Shown here piece after piece: positions 1-9,809 of a DNA stretch of 64,000 nt. The position numbers and the translations under genes are program-made. The stretch is from positions 1-64,000 of the forward strand of contig JAHFDP010000003.1 of assembly GCA_023248955.1 (NCBI GenBank), given 5' to 3'. Position 1 is the stretch's first letter; the number at the start of each line of letters is the position of its first letter. The notes beneath the pieces are model-generated. The model was not told where the DNA came from. It worked only from the letters and a program-made list of their open reading frames with translations, and did no database searches. Source of the stretch: Deltaproteobacteria bacterium (GTDB lineage: Bacteria > Myxococcota > Myxococcia > Myxococcales > JAHFDP01).

Positions 1-465
1 ATCGTTGTGCGGATAGACCAACGTCCGCGCTCGCGAGAGACGGCAGCCGTCGATTAGCGACGCGTGGTTTCGCTCATCGGAAAAAATCGCATCGTCTTCG
101 CCGACCAGTGCCCCGAGGCTTCCGCTGTTGACCGAATATCCGTTGTTGAAGAGCCGCACGGCTTCGGTGTGCTGAAATTCGGCGAGCGCGGTTTCCAGCG
201 CATGGTGCGGCGTGAAGTCTCCGGCGACGAGGCGTGACGCCCCCGCGCCAACGCCAAAGCGATCGATTGCTTCGCGTGCAGCGCGCGCGATCCGCGGATC
301 GTTCGCCAGACCGAGATAGTCGTTGGACGAAAAATTGGTCAGCCGTTCGTTGCCGATCTGAACGACCGCACCTTGCGGCGAAGCGAGCGGCTCCAACTCC
401 CGGCGCAAGCCGCTCGCCGTCAGCGCGGCGAGATCCGCCGCGGCCCACGCGGTAGCGATGCTCAT
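1..465 (-). CDS. bioF: 8-amino-7-oxononanoate synthase (N-terminal part)
   Basis: Condenses pimeloyl-ACP/CoA with L-alanine in biotin synthesis (PLP enzyme, cytoplasm). The reading frame on the minus strand begins at ATG 465-463 and runs open off the left edge, giving 155 codons. It shows the family's N-terminal features: the FSSNDYLGL block, then [14 protein letters not shown] and, near the edge, the [11 protein letters not shown] block that precedes the PLP-binding part. The start overlaps the bioB stop as ATGA, so the two are probably translated together. The PLP-lysine region lies outside the window. Confidence 0.93.
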   Translation of the reverse strand, partial: MSIATAWAAADLAALTASGLRRELEPLASPQGAVVQIGNERLTNFSSNDYLGLANDPRIARAAREAIDRFGVGAGASRLVAGDFTPHHALETALAEFQHTEAVRLFNNGYSVNSGSLGALVGEDDAIFSDERNHASLIDGCRLSRARTLVYPHND

Positions 466-1436
466 TGCCCCAGACGCGGCTCGAGCTTTCGCACACCCGC
501 CTGCTCGAGCAGCGCCATGTCCTCGGCGTATTGCGGGTTGTCGGTGGTGAGCAACTTGTCGCCGAAAAAGATCGAGTTGGCGCCGGCCATCATGCAGAGC
601 AGCTGCGCTTCGCGGTTCATCTGCATTCGCCCCGCGGAGAGTCGCACCATCGAGCGCGGCATCAACAGGCGCGCGGTGGCGATCATGCGCACCATGTCGA
701 TCGACTCGGTCGGCTTTTGCGTGGCGAGCGGCGTCCCCTCAACGCGTACCAGGCAGTTGATGGGGACCGACTCCGGATGCTCAGGCTGGTTGGCCAGCGT
801 TCGCAACATAGCGACGCGATCGGCCACGCGCTCGCCCATGCCGATGATGCCGCCCGAGCAGACCGAAATTCCAGCCGCGCGTACATTCGATAGCGTTTGT
901 ATTCGATCGTTATACACGCGGGTGGTGATGATCTCGCCGTAGAACTCGGGCGACGTATCGAGGTTGTGGTTGTAGGCGGTGAGCCCGGCTTCCTTGAGTC
1001 GCGCCGCTTGCGTTTCGCTGAGCATGCCCAACGTGCAGCAGGCCTCCATGCCCATCGCGCGCACGCCGCGCACCATCTCGAGCACGCTGTCGAATTGCGG
1101 TCCGTCTTTCACTTCGCGCCATGCGGCGCCCATGCAAAAACGCGTTGCGCCGGCCGCGCGCGCTTTTTGCGCTTCGCCGAGAACTTCCTCGGTCGCCATC
1201 AGTCGCTCGGCCTTGACGCCGGTCTGGTAGCGCGCGGCTTGCGGGCAGTAGGCGCAGTCCTCGGGGCAGCCGCCGGTCTTGATCGAAAGCAGCGAACAGA
1301 GTTGCACGGCGTTGTCGCCGAACGCGGCGCGGTGCACGGACTGCGCGCGGTAGACCAGATCGAGCAGCGGAAGATCGTGCAGCGCCAGCACTTCGGCTTG
1401 CGTCCAGTCGTGGCGGAGGATCACGTCTTGAGCCAT
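462..1436 (-). CDS. bioB: Biotin synthase (radical SAM)
   Basis: Inserts sulfur into dethiobiotin, the last step of biotin synthesis. The radical-SAM cluster motif CPEDCAYC is at residues 57-64 of a 324-aa protein, which is the usual BioB length, and the [12 protein letters not shown] segment is typical of the family. A longer frame opens at 1523, but ATG 1436 is preceded by a good ribosome site (GGGGAGAGG), and the protein aligns with BioB from there. It forms an operon with bioF downstream and is divergent from the MATE gene across about 70 bp. No biotin-repressor operator was recognised in that gap. Confidence 0.96.
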   Translation of the reverse strand: MAQDVILRHDWTQAEVLALHDLPLLDLVYRAQSVHRAAFGDNAVQLCSLLSIKTGGCPEDCAYCPQAARYQTGVKAERLMATEEVLGEAQKARAAGATRFCMGAAWREVKDGPQFDSVLEMVRGVRAMGMEACCTLGMLSETQAARLKEAGLTAYNHNLDTSPEFYGEIITTRVYNDRIQTLSNVRAAGISVCSGGIIGMGERVADRVAMLRTLANQPEHPESVPINCLVRVEGTPLATQKPTESIDMVRMIATARLLMPRSMVRLSAGRMQMNREAQLLCMMAGANSIFFGDKLLTTDNPQYAEDMALLEQAGVRKLEPRLGQ

Positions 1437-1507
1437 TCGTCCCTCTCCCCAGAAAGTGATTCGGGTAGCACGCGCGTGTAGCATGCAGCAAGGAGTCGAG
1501 AGCCCTC

Positions 1508-2899
1508 GTGTACGCCGCCACATCTATTTTTTCCGAGCTGCGAGCGCTAGCCCGCTTGGCGGCGCCAATCGCCACGGCGCAGGCGGGGCTCGCCTTGATG
1601 GGGCTTATCGACACGGCGGTCGTTGGTCATCTCGGTACTGGCCCGCTCGGCGCGGTGGGACTCGCCAACGGACTTTTTTTCGCCATCGCCGTTCTCGGCA
1701 TCGGCTTGGTGATGGGCTTCGATCCGCTGGTTTCGCAAGCCATCGGCGCCGGTGAAACGCAACATGCGCGCGAGCTCTTGTGGCAAGCCTTTTGGCTCGC
1801 GCTGCTGGCTGCCATCGCACTCGCCATTCCCGTCGCGCTGGCGCCGCAACTTTTGTCCATCGCGGGAATTGACGCATCGCTGATCGCCGATGCGCGCGCG
1901 TTCCTGCTGTTGCGTCTGCCGGGGTTGCTGCCGACCTTGGTCTTCGTGGCCCAGCGGGGCTACTTGCAGTCCGTTGGTCGCGTGACGCCGCTCGTAACGG
2001 TGACCGTGGTCGCGAACCTCTGCAATTTAGGACTTGATATTTTGTTGGTTTTCGGTGGCGCGAAGTTTCCCGCATGGACAGGGCCATTGCGTGGAATTCC
2101 CGCCCTGGGCGCGGCAGGGGCGGGACTGGCCACGAGCCTGTGCAACCTCATCCAGGTTGCGTTACTCGCCATCGCCGTACGTGGCGTGCCTGCTGCAGCA
2201 CCGTCGCGGAGACCGCGCTGGTCGATTCTGCGCCAAGCCTTTCGTGTCGGGTTTCCCTCGGGGTTGCAGCTCACCGCGGAAACGGGCGTCTTCGCACTGG
2301 TTGGTATTCTCGCCGGACGCCTTGGTCCCGAAAGTATCGCGGCGCATCAGGTGGCATTGTCGATCGCGAGCTTCACCTTTTGCGCCGCGGTTGGCGTGGG
2401 CAACGCCGGTTCGGTGCGCGTCGGTTGGGCCATCGGCGCGGGGAACAGCGCCGCTGCGCGGTTCTCGGGGCTCGTTGCGTTCGCCGGAAGCGCGGCATGC
2501 ATGGCGGCGTGCGGTCTCCTTTTTTGGTTAATGCCTCGCCCGATCGCGGCGCTCTTTTCCGATCGCCCAGAGGTGCTGGACGCCGCGGTTCCGCTGCTCG
2601 CCGTTGCGGCGGCGTTTCAAATTTCCGACGGCGTGCAGGCGGTCGGCGCGGGCGTCCTGCGCGGAACCGGCGACACGCGGTTCTCTTTTTTCGTCAACCT
2701 GGCTGGGCACTATTTGATCGGACTGCCCATTGCCATGTTTCTCGGCTTCACCTGCTCGCGTGGCGTCTGTGGCTTGTGGTGGGGGCTCTCCGCGGGGCTT
2801 ACCGTCGTTGCGGTGAGCCTGTTCGCGCGATTCTGGATTCTGTCCGCGCGGCCAATGGTGCGGTTGGAAACGGCGCCGAATACAAACGCTATCGGTTGA
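1508..2899 (+). CDS. MATE-family multidrug/Na+ antiporter
   Basis: Twelve-segment inner-membrane exporter of the MATE family (463 aa, normal length). The first helix region carries [14 protein letters not shown] and the repeat half carries [14 protein letters not shown], both typical of DinF/NorM-like MATE proteins. Start is GTG 1508 with AGGAG at 1491-1495, a rather long 12-nt spacing. The last codons (NTNAIG-stop) lie in a 16-bp sequence repeated directly 21 bp further on, so the stop codon falls inside a small tandem duplication. Substrate cannot be told from sequence. Confidence 0.9.
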   Translation: MYAATSIFSELRALARLAAPIATAQAGLALMGLIDTAVVGHLGTGPLGAVGLANGLFFAIAVLGIGLVMGFDPLVSQAIGAGETQHARELLWQAFWLALLAAIALAIPVALAPQLLSIAGIDASLIADARAFLLLRLPGLLPTLVFVAQRGYLQSVGRVTPLVTVTVVANLCNLGLDILLVFGGAKFPAWTGPLRGIPALGAAGAGLATSLCNLIQVALLAIAVRGVPAAAPSRRPRWSILRQAFRVGFPSGLQLTAETGVFALVGILAGRLGPESIAAHQVALSIASFTFCAAVGVGNAGSVRVGWAIGAGNSAAARFSGLVAFAGSAACMAACGLLFWLMPRPIAALFSDRPEVLDAAVPLLAVAAAFQISDGVQAVGAGVLRGTGDTRFSFFVNLAGHYLIGLPIAMFLGFTCSRGVCGLWWGLSAGLTVVAVSLFARFWILSARPMVRLETAPNTNAIG

Positions 2900-2916
2900 A
2901 ATACAAACGCTATCGG
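2880..2916. repeat. Tandem direct repeat, 21-bp period
   Basis: ATACAAACGCTATCGG occurs at 2880-2895 and again, identical, at 2901-2916. The first copy codes the end of the MATE protein and the second is intergenic, between two convergent genes. Near-copies exist at 63498-63534 (two imperfect units, also 21 bp apart, inside a permease gene) and one inverted unit lies near 888-902 inside bioB. Confidence 0.7.
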
Positions 2917-2955
2917 TGCGACCGAGCGGCGTTGGTGGTCCTGCACGAATTGCGG

Positions 2956-4059
2956 CTACTGCCCGGGGTACGCCACCACCGAGGCATCCGTGAAGTTCAC
3001 CGCGGAAAAGTCGTAGTCGCTGCTGTTGCTGGACACGGATGGCACCGGCCCGAACAACGAGACATCGCAAGCCGCCGCGCCGGATGTATCTGCCGCGTCG
3101 CTACCGTGCACCGTAGCGCCCGCCGAATCCTCCAACTTCATCATCCAGTACCCCTCCGCACTCGCGTCCGCCTTGTCGATCGACGAGCAGGTCACGCCGA
3201 TGAATTTGTTGCCGGCCGTAATCTGTCCACCGGTGGCCAGCGCATCGGTTCGTCCGATTCGCCCATTGGCGGAGGCCGCCCAGCGAGCGACGATCTGCAC
3301 GGTGGCGAGCTGATGCGTTGGGTTGGCGGGGCACAGCAGGTCCATCGTCTTCTCGAACTTGAAGCTGCCGCCGGCGCCCTTGGTACGCGCGAAGACGTAA
3401 TTGCCATTGCGCGGTGCCGCTGACTTGTCGCTATCTGGAACGAAGTTGGTGAGCGTGATTTGGATCTTTTTCTTGAGGCTGTTCACCTCGAAGATCTCAG
3501 CGATTTGGCCCTTCGCTTTTTCGTTCGTCACCACCGTGCCCAGCGCGGTGAGGTCGAGGTTGATCGTTCCGTTCCCCGCGTGTGTTTGGCCGGCAATGCG
3601 CGTGAATGTTCCGGAAGCGAATTGAACGAACGAGGTGTCCGCGGCCGTGGCTGCTTTTACGTCGAACTCCAACGTGAACTGATCACCGCTCTTCGTGAGA
3701 ACAGCTTTGTAGGTGAGGTTGTTGGTGGTGCGGACCCACGTGTGCGAGTTCGTGGTCGTCGCGTCCGGACGTTTATCGACAAAGCGATCGAGCCGCGCAA
3801 AGACCTTGAGGACGTGGTGGTTGAGCATCTTGATCGCTTCGCGCGTGCGCTGAAAAAGATGCGGATGGCAATCGTTGGCCCCGAGGGCTTGTGTGTCGAC
3901 AGTGTCGCTCGTGTCCATGTCGAGCGCCATTGTCTCGGATGTCGGTGCGGCATCGGCGTATTCATCGCCGGAGGTGGTGCTGCTTGTCGTGCCGCCGCCA
4001 CAAGCGCCGAACAGAAGTGCGCCGGTGGCCAGTGTTGCGAAAGTGGATTTCGTTTTCAT
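2956..4059 (-). CDS. Secreted lipoprotein of unknown function
   Basis: 367-aa protein with a lipoprotein signal peptide: basic MKTK start, hydrophobic stretch and lipobox LFGAC with the lipidated Cys near residue 20, followed by a Gly/Thr/Ser-rich linker. The rest is probably beta-rich and extracytoplasmic; I recognise no catalytic motif. ATG 4059 is chosen over an upstream in-frame ATG (4098) because it gives a clean signal peptide and has AGGAGA 7 nt upstream. Such lipoproteins are frequent in myxobacteria. It converges on the MATE gene. Confidence 0.8.
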   Translation of the reverse strand: MKTKSTFATLATGALLFGACGGGTTSSTTSGDEYADAAPTSETMALDMDTSDTVDTQALGANDCHPHLFQRTREAIKMLNHHVLKVFARLDRFVDKRPDATTTNSHTWVRTTNNLTYKAVLTKSGDQFTLEFDVKAATAADTSFVQFASGTFTRIAGQTHAGNGTINLDLTALGTVVTNEKAKGQIAEIFEVNSLKKKIQITLTNFVPDSDKSAAPRNGNYVFARTKGAGGSFKFEKTMDLLCPANPTHQLATVQIVARWAASANGRIGRTDALATGGQITAGNKFIGVTCSSIDKADASAEGYWMMKLEDSAGATVHGSDAADTSGAAACDVSLFGPVPSVSSNSSDYDFSAVNFTDASVVAYPGQ

Positions 4060-4143
4060 GAAGTTTCTCCTCTGGGGGTTGCAGCGAAAGTTAGACACTC
4101 CGCTGTGGTTCGCATCTTTAACTACGGGCGAGCGCGCGAAGCG

Positions 4144-5583
4144 TTACCAGCCGACGGGGCGGTAATCTTTGTAAAAATTTCCGAAGGCGTGCTCACCGGA
4201 ATTGATTCCCGAAAAAACCGGATCGAGAATTCGCGCGGCGCCGTCGACGGCGTCGAGCGGCGGTTCGAAATTGTGCACGCGCTGCTTGCGCGCCACGTGG
4301 TGCATCGGGTCTTCATCCGTGATCCAACCGGTGTCGACACTGTTCATGAAGATGCCGTTCTGCGCGTAGTCCGCGGCGCTGGTGCGCGTGAGCATGTTGA
4401 GCGCGGCCTTGGCCATGTTGGTGTGCGGATGTTTGTCGGTCTTGGTGTTGCGCGCGAATTGCGCTTCCATCGCGGAGACGTTGACGATGTGCCGGTCACT
4501 TCGGGGAGATCGAAGCAGCGCGGGCTTCAGGCCTCTGCACAAAATGAATGGCGCGATGGCGTTCACCAGATGCACTTCAACGAGCTCGGGCGTGGGCACA
4601 TCGGCGAGCGTCAATCGCCAGCTGTTCATCGGGCGCAGATCGATCTGCTGGCCGTCGCTGTCCACTGCGCCGAGCGGAAAGTGCGCATCTCGCGCAGAGA
4701 CTTGTCGCCACAAGGCAAGCTCATCGGGCTTCGCGGGATCCGCGAGCGTGTGCGTCCACGCGGCGTGCGCGCCAAGCAACGATTGCAGGGGTGCGGGAAG
4801 TTGGGACGTGGCGGTCGTTTCGATGGCGCGCAGGTGCTCGTAGAAATCGGCTGGTCGCCGCACGGTCTGCGCGGCGTTGTTGATGAGGATGTCGAGGTGC
4901 GTTTCCGTCTCGCTGACCTGCTGCGCGAATTTTTCCACCGAGGGAAGGTGGCGCAGATCGAGGCCGTGCACTTGCAAGCGGTGACGCCACGTTTCGAAGT
5001 CCGGTTCGCCTGCGAATCGTCGCGCGGCGTCGTGCGGAAATCGAGTCGTGGCGATCACGCGCGCGCCGGCGCGAAGCAGCATGAGTGAAACGTGCAAGCC
5101 AATCTTGATGCGTGCGCCGGTAACGAGAGCCACGCGGCCCTCGAGCGGAGCGGTCTGCGAACGTTTCTTGAAATTCAGCGCGGCGCACGGCGGACACATC
5201 GAATCGTAGAAAAAATGCACCTCGTCGAAGGCGGCTTTGCAGATGTAGCAGTCGCGCGGCTCGATCAGTTTGCGCTTTGGCGCGGAGGGCTCGGGAAGCG
5301 CTGGCAGCGAGTTGCGGCGCCCGGAGCGCAGCGCGGTGGTGGCAATCACGGCGGCATCGTGGGCCTTTTGCTCTTGCCGATTCGCGCGCCGCAAAGCCTT
5401 CGCCAAGCGAACTTGGTCCACCCGCTCCGGGCGCGAAACCAGCCCAGCCGCGATCAGCAACGCGCGGCGCGTGTCGGGATCGAGCGGCGCAATCAGCGCG
5501 CGATCAGCCGCGATCGCTTCCAGCATTTCGATGCTGGCTTTGACCAGCACGGCATCGAGCGGTTTTTTGTTCGCTTCCGTCAC
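4144..5583 (-). CDS. SDR-family protein with N-terminal zinc-finger-like extension
   Basis: 479-aa protein. Residues 1-110 are helical and charged; C112/C115 and C130/C133 form a CxxC-x14-CxxC zinc-binding pattern; a Rossmann SDR domain follows (TGARIKIG nucleotide motif at 155-162, NNAAQ near 235-239, Ser370). The usual catalytic Tyr of YxxxK is a Thr: the site reads TNMAK (T388, K392), followed by AALNMLTRTSA. It therefore either uses another acid/base or is not a classical dehydrogenase. Start GTG 5583 has no strong ribosome site. Substrate unknown. Confidence 0.8.
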   Translation of the reverse strand: MTEANKKPLDAVLVKASIEMLEAIAADRALIAPLDPDTRRALLIAAGLVSRPERVDQVRLAKALRRANRQEQKAHDAAVIATTALRSGRRNSLPALPEPSAPKRKLIEPRDCYICKAAFDEVHFFYDSMCPPCAALNFKKRSQTAPLEGRVALVTGARIKIGLHVSLMLLRAGARVIATTRFPHDAARRFAGEPDFETWRHRLQVHGLDLRHLPSVEKFAQQVSETETHLDILINNAAQTVRRPADFYEHLRAIETTATSQLPAPLQSLLGAHAAWTHTLADPAKPDELALWRQVSARDAHFPLGAVDSDGQQIDLRPMNSWRLTLADVPTPELVEVHLVNAIAPFILCRGLKPALLRSPRSDRHIVNVSAMEAQFARNTKTDKHPHTNMAKAALNMLTRTSAADYAQNGIFMNSVDTGWITDEDPMHHVARKQRVHNFEPPLDAVDGAARILDPVFSGINSGEHAFGNFYKDYRPVGW

Positions 5584-5607
5584 ACCGCGAATTTAACAGC
5601 GCAATGG

Positions 5608-6231
5608 TCAGATCAAATTGAGCAACTGAGAAAGTGTTTCGATTCGGTCATCGCCGTCCTGCTTCAGACCGACGAAGCGAACGCCTGCTCCCTGAGACGC
5701 CATGCGATCGAAACGAGAGTCGCCGATCATGATGGCGCGGTTCGCCGGCACGTCCAATTGGGCGAGTGCGTGCAAAACGAGATCGGGCGCTGGCTTCGCG
5801 TTCGCGACTTGATCGGCGCAAGCGACCACCGGGAAAGCCGCGTCCAGCTTGGCTGCGCGCAAGATCTCGGCCGCCAACGGCGAGACGGTGTTGGTGACGA
5901 TGGCCACTTTCTTCTGGCGTGCGTGCAGTTCTGCGAGCAGCGGCGCGCTTTGGGGATCAACGCGAACGGCGCGCGTGTGATCGCGAAAATGCTCGATGTA
6001 GAAGGCGTCGAGCTCAGTGCGCGTGCACGTCAGACCGAAAGCGCGAATGTCCGCCGCGGTTCCTTGTCCGAAGGTCGGCGCAAACTCCTCGCGGGAAATG
6101 GCGCGTCCGCGAAAGCGGCGTCCGACTTCCTCGGCAAGAAGGAACCAGGCCTCGGAGCTGTGGACGAGGACGCCGTCGAGATCGAAGAGGATTGCGGCCG
6201 GCGATCGGGTGTCGTGAATCATGTGGCGCAT
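5608..6231 (-). CDS. HAD-superfamily phosphatase (phosphoglycolate phosphatase-like)
   Basis: 207-aa HAD hydrolase, subclass I cap type. Motif I is FDLDGVL near residue 18 (nucleophile Asp and second Asp), motif II is the IVTN Thr, and motif IV is IGDSRFD; the Lys of motif III is in NAKPAPD. Length and motifs fit the Gph/PGMB-like group; substrate is not deducible. The gene lies between the SDR gene and the DUF2723 gene on the same strand with gaps of 24 and 39 bp, so cotranscription is possible. ATG 6222 is an alternative start. Confidence 0.85.
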   Translation of the reverse strand: MRHMIHDTRSPAAILFDLDGVLVHSSEAWFLLAEEVGRRFRGRAISREEFAPTFGQGTAADIRAFGLTCTRTELDAFYIEHFRDHTRAVRVDPQSAPLLAELHARQKKVAIVTNTVSPLAAEILRAAKLDAAFPVVACADQVANAKPAPDLVLHALAQLDVPANRAIMIGDSRFDRMASQGAGVRFVGLKQDGDDRIETLSQLLNLI

Positions 6232-6270
6232 TGTTGTCGAAGCGTTCGCGGAGTCAAAACGCCTTAGGTC

Positions 6271-8538
6271 CTACCGTCGCTCGACGATCGGTGACGCCAG
6301 AAAACCGCGTAGGGCCTCGATTTGCCGCGACAGCGCGGGTTCGTTGTCAGGCGGGGCGACGGCGAGACGTAATTCGTAAACTTCGATCGCCTTCTTCCCG
6401 TAGACGCGGGCACGACGTTGAAGCGCGACATCGGTTCGCGCTTCGGCTTCGTCGGAGAGCGCCTTGAGGTGAGTCAACTCAAAAGGGCGTGTACGCACGG
6501 CGCGTTCGAGAAGATCCAGCGCTTCGCCACCGTGGCCGAGCTCGGGAACGTCTCGGTACAGACTTGATAAATTGATAAGTGAAGAAAAATGGGCGTTGTC
6601 GGCGGCGAGTGCGCGCAGGTAGAGCGTTTCCGCGCGGCGGTAGAGGACCAGCGCGTCTTGGCGGGTGCGGGATGACGCGGTCGAAACGAGATCCGCCGCG
6701 TTCTGAGCCCAGAGGTTGGCCAGCGTTGGCGGATCGGCGATTCGCTGCGCCAGCGCCAAGGCTTCTTCGGCGTCGTGCGTGCGTCCGGCCATTTCGCGCA
6801 AGAATGCGAGGCGGCCGAGGAATGGAACGTAACCGTGCAGCGTGTCTCGCTCGATCGATCGGGCCTCGAGGGGATCGTTCAGCGACCGCAAATCCATGCG
6901 TGCGAAAATCGCTTCTTCAGCGACGAGCTGATCGTCGAGTGAGGGCGTCTGAGCTTTTGGGAAGACGCGCGAGACGAGTCCCCACGGAACGGAAGCGTAC
7001 GTTGTTGCGTACGATGTGTCGGAACCCGGGTTGTAGAAAAAGACCGGACGACGATCGAGGTTGCGCCGCACCCATTCGATGTTCCACGAGGCGGGATCCG
7101 TGCCTACGTGCTTCACCATGTCGGGGGCGAAGTGAACGTCGGGCACCGCGCGGCGGAAGGCCGGCAGGTGCCACGCGAACGACAGCTTGTTGATGTCGAC
7201 GAGCGTGACGTCGGGTCGTTCGTGCAAGCAGAGCGTGCGGTAGTAGAGCGCGTTGTGAATCTGATCGCCGGCGGAAAAGAGCAGCGCGTAATCGGGAAGC
7301 GAAGCCAAAACGTTTTTTCCAAAATCGGCGGTGAACGTGTTTCCGCGTTGATTGACCGCGCTGGCGTTGCTGAGCGCGGCGGGTGTCAACATCAGCGCGA
7401 TGAGTCCTGGAGCAGCCCAGCGCTTGCGGGGAAGTCGATCGGCGATCCGTGCAAAACCAATTCCAGCGAGGAACGAAAAGCAGACATCGGGAAGCAGACG
7501 AAACCGATCGGCGACGCCGAGGTAGATGTCGAGCTGCGGCATGTTGACGCGCGCATAGAAGAGGGCGATCAACGCGAAGATGCCAGCGAAGATTCCGGTG
7601 AGCAGCGATCGCTTCCGAATCAGCGCGAATGCGCCGAGCAACATCAGCACCGGCGTGATCCAGAAAAAGTTTCGCGGCAGCTCGGCAAAGAGCCGCCGAA
7701 AATTATCGAACGAGCCAGGCCGCACCGATTCGCCGTGTGCCTCGACGAGATTTTGCACCGTCTCCTCGGGAACGAGGTGCGTGGAACCGTAGTCTTCGCG
7801 CGAGAGAAGTCGTTGGAGGCTGCCGAGATCGCGCGGATCGTCCCAGTTGAGAATGGGATTGGTGCGCGCGGCGATCGGCAAATAAGCGAGTGGCAGAAGG
7901 CCGAGTAGAAGCGCGGCGCTTGCGGCGTAGACCGTTCGTGATTTTGTCGCTGGGCTCCAGGTGCACTTTCGGGATTGCCAAGTGAGCGCGATGCAGACGG
8001 GTAGAGCGACGATCACGAGCGTGGTGTGGTGGGTGATGGTTCCGAGGCTGGCGAGAAAAAAGATCGCCGCGAAAAACGATCGCTGGGGTGGTTGTGATCG
8101 GTGGTGCGTCGCCAAACGCACCGCGAGCCAGAGGAGAATCGCTGCGAAAAGATTATTGAGCGGAAAAACTTCAGCCTGCAGTCCGTAGAGCCAAAACGTG
8201 CGCGAGGTTCCGAGTGCCAGTGCGGCGGCGATGCCGGCGGGGAGGTTTTCCGTGAAGGCGTGAACGGCAAGGAGGAGGACGCCGCAGGTGAGTGCTTGCA
8301 GCAGCGCGGAGAGTGCGTTGGCGCGCGCAGCGGGTTCGTTAAAAACCGGAACGCGTGTCGCCGCGGCGGTGAGCAACGTGAAGAGCGGATAGCCCGGCGG
8401 GTGCGCCACGCCTAACGAACAGCCGACAGCGACGAGCTCGCCGGAATCGCCGGGCGCGACCGAGGGCGCGAGCATGGCGAGGTAGATCGCGAAGAGTGCG
8501 GCGGAGACGAGCGCGGCGGCGGTGCGGGGAGGGGACAT
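6271..8538 (-). CDS. DUF2723 multi-pass membrane protein with C-terminal TPR-like tail
   Basis: 755-aa protein whose first half holds about ten hydrophobic segments and begins with the DUF2723 (TMEM260/protein O-mannosyltransferase-like) signature: APSVAPGDSGELVAVGCSLG then HPPGYPLFTLL, with the acidic GDSGE typical of the GT-C active-site loop. The C-terminal third is soluble and helical, with repeats resembling TPRs. Probably a GT-C glycosyltransferase acting on the periplasmic side; donor and acceptor unknown. Start ATG 8538 has AGGAAA upstream. The 5' end directly adjoins a G/C-rich palindromic repeat at 8555-8658. Confidence 0.8.
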   Translation of the reverse strand: MSPPRTAAALVSAALFAIYLAMLAPSVAPGDSGELVAVGCSLGVAHPPGYPLFTLLTAAATRVPVFNEPAARANALSALLQALTCGVLLLAVHAFTENLPAGIAAALALGTSRTFWLYGLQAEVFPLNNLFAAILLWLAVRLATHHRSQPPQRSFFAAIFFLASLGTITHHTTLVIVALPVCIALTWQSRKCTWSPATKSRTVYAASAALLLGLLPLAYLPIAARTNPILNWDDPRDLGSLQRLLSREDYGSTHLVPEETVQNLVEAHGESVRPGSFDNFRRLFAELPRNFFWITPVLMLLGAFALIRKRSLLTGIFAGIFALIALFYARVNMPQLDIYLGVADRFRLLPDVCFSFLAGIGFARIADRLPRKRWAAPGLIALMLTPAALSNASAVNQRGNTFTADFGKNVLASLPDYALLFSAGDQIHNALYYRTLCLHERPDVTLVDINKLSFAWHLPAFRRAVPDVHFAPDMVKHVGTDPASWNIEWVRRNLDRRPVFFYNPGSDTSYATTYASVPWGLVSRVFPKAQTPSLDDQLVAEEAIFARMDLRSLNDPLEARSIERDTLHGYVPFLGRLAFLREMAGRTHDAEEALALAQRIADPPTLANLWAQNAADLVSTASSRTRQDALVLYRRAETLYLRALAADNAHFSSLINLSSLYRDVPELGHGGEALDLLERAVRTRPFELTHLKALSDEAEARTDVALQRRARVYGKKAIEVYELRLAVAPPDNEPALSRQIEALRGFLASPIVERR

Positions 8539-8554
8539 GAGATTTCCTGTCCAA

Positions 8555-8658
8555 GAATTCCCCTCCCCCATGACGGAGGTGGGTCAGGGTGGGGGTGACG
8601 TTACCTTGGTTTCGGTCCCCCCACCCTAACCCTCCCCCGCGAGGGGGGAGGGGAATTC
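8555..8658. repeat. G/C-rich palindromic intergenic repeat, copy 1
   Basis: 104-bp imperfect palindrome with 15-bp terminal inverted repeats (GAATTCCCCTCCCCC at 8555-8569 and its complement at 8644-8658). The inner CCCACCCTAACCCTCCCCC core is shared with copy 2 near 23717-23803. The stop codon and last 18 codons of rhlE lie within it. Confidence 0.85.
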
Positions 8659-9809
8659 TTTTTCGTCGTCGCGGCGCGCGCCAGCTCCGCGATGAAGACA
8701 GCCGAGTCACGCGGAATCGGCGATCGCTTGATGTTGTTGCGCGTGAGCCGCTCGATGCCTTTGAGCAGCGGCAACTCTTCCGCGGCGACGAAGCTGGTGG
8801 CGCGACCGCTCGCCGAAGCGCGCGCGGTGCGGCCGATGCGATGGACGTAGTCTTCGGCCACATGCGGCAGATCGAAGTTCACCACGTGCCCGATGTCCGC
8901 CACATCGATTCCGCGCGCGGCGATGTCGGTGGCGACAAGCACGCGATACGAACCCGATTTGAAACCGTCGAGTGCTTGGCGCCGCTGTGCTTGCGAACGA
9001 TCCGCGTGAATGCGCGCGACCTTGTGACCACATCGCTCCAGCGATTTGGCGAGGCGATCCGCGCGGCGCTTGGTGCGCGTGAAGACCAGCGTGGAGTCGG
9101 CATCATTCTCGAGCAGCGCGAGGAGCAGCGCGGACTTTTCATTTTGCGTGGCGAGGAAAACCTGCTGGGTCGCGCGCGTCGCGGTGGTGCCGCTCGGTGT
9201 CACTTCCACGCGAACCGGATCGCGCAAATGCGTGCGCGCGAAGGCCGCTACTTCGCCGGCCATGGTGGCGGAGAAGAGCATGGTCTGCCGCGTCTTGGGC
9301 AGCTTCGCCAGAATGCGATCGAGCTGCGGCTTGAACCCCATGTCGAGCATGCGGTCGGCTTCGTCGAGCACGAGCACTTCGATGCCATCAACCCGCGCGG
9401 TGCCTTGTCCCATGTGGTCGATGAGCCGTCCCGGCGTGGCGATGATCACGGTGGGCCGCGCGCGCAATGCATTCAGCTGACCTCTCATGGAAATGCCGCC
9501 GATAATGGTGGCGCCGCGCACGCTGCGGCTGGCGCCGAAGCGCGCCAACTCTTCGCCGATCTGCAACGCAAGCTCGCGCGTCGGGGCGAGCACCAGCGCG
9601 CGTGTTCCGAACTTTCCGGCGAGCCTTTCGACGATCGGAAGCACGAAGGCGGCAGTCTTGCCGGTGCCGGTGGCCGCGCAGCCGATGACGTCTTTTCCCT
9701 GAAGCGCGGGCGGAATCGCTTTGGCTTGAATCGGAGTAGGCGTGATGTAGCCGGCGTCCGACACGGCTTTGAGCGCGTGTTGGGAAAGTCCGAGGTCAGA
9801 AAACTTCAT
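8601..9809 (-). CDS. rhlE: DEAD-box ATP-dependent RNA helicase, RhlE type
   Basis: 402-aa RNA helicase. In order: Q motif region (TPTPIQ, residues 23-28), Walker A ATGTGKT (46-52), PTREL, TPGR, DEAD (149-152), SAT, then the helicase C domain with ARGIDV and HRIGR. Probably in ribosome assembly or cold RNA metabolism. The C-terminal 18 residues ([14 protein letters not shown]...) are encoded by the palindromic repeat, so the native end has apparently been replaced or extended. Start ATG 9809 overlaps the stop of the upstream 147-aa gene (ATGA), implying coupled translation. Confidence 0.92.
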   Translation of the reverse strand: MKFSDLGLSQHALKAVSDAGYITPTPIQAKAIPPALQGKDVIGCAATGTGKTAAFVLPIVERLAGKFGTRALVLAPTRELALQIGEELARFGASRSVRGATIIGGISMRGQLNALRARPTVIIATPGRLIDHMGQGTARVDGIEVLVLDEADRMLDMGFKPQLDRILAKLPKTRQTMLFSATMAGEVAAFARTHLRDPVRVEVTPSGTTATRATQQVFLATQNEKSALLLALLENDADSTLVFTRTKRRADRLAKSLERCGHKVARIHADRSQAQRRQALDGFKSGSYRVLVATDIAARGIDVADIGHVVNFDLPHVAEDYVHRIGRTARASASGRATSFVAAEELPLLKGIERLTRNNIKRSPIPRDSAVFIAELARAATTKKNSPPPSRGRVRVGGPKPR

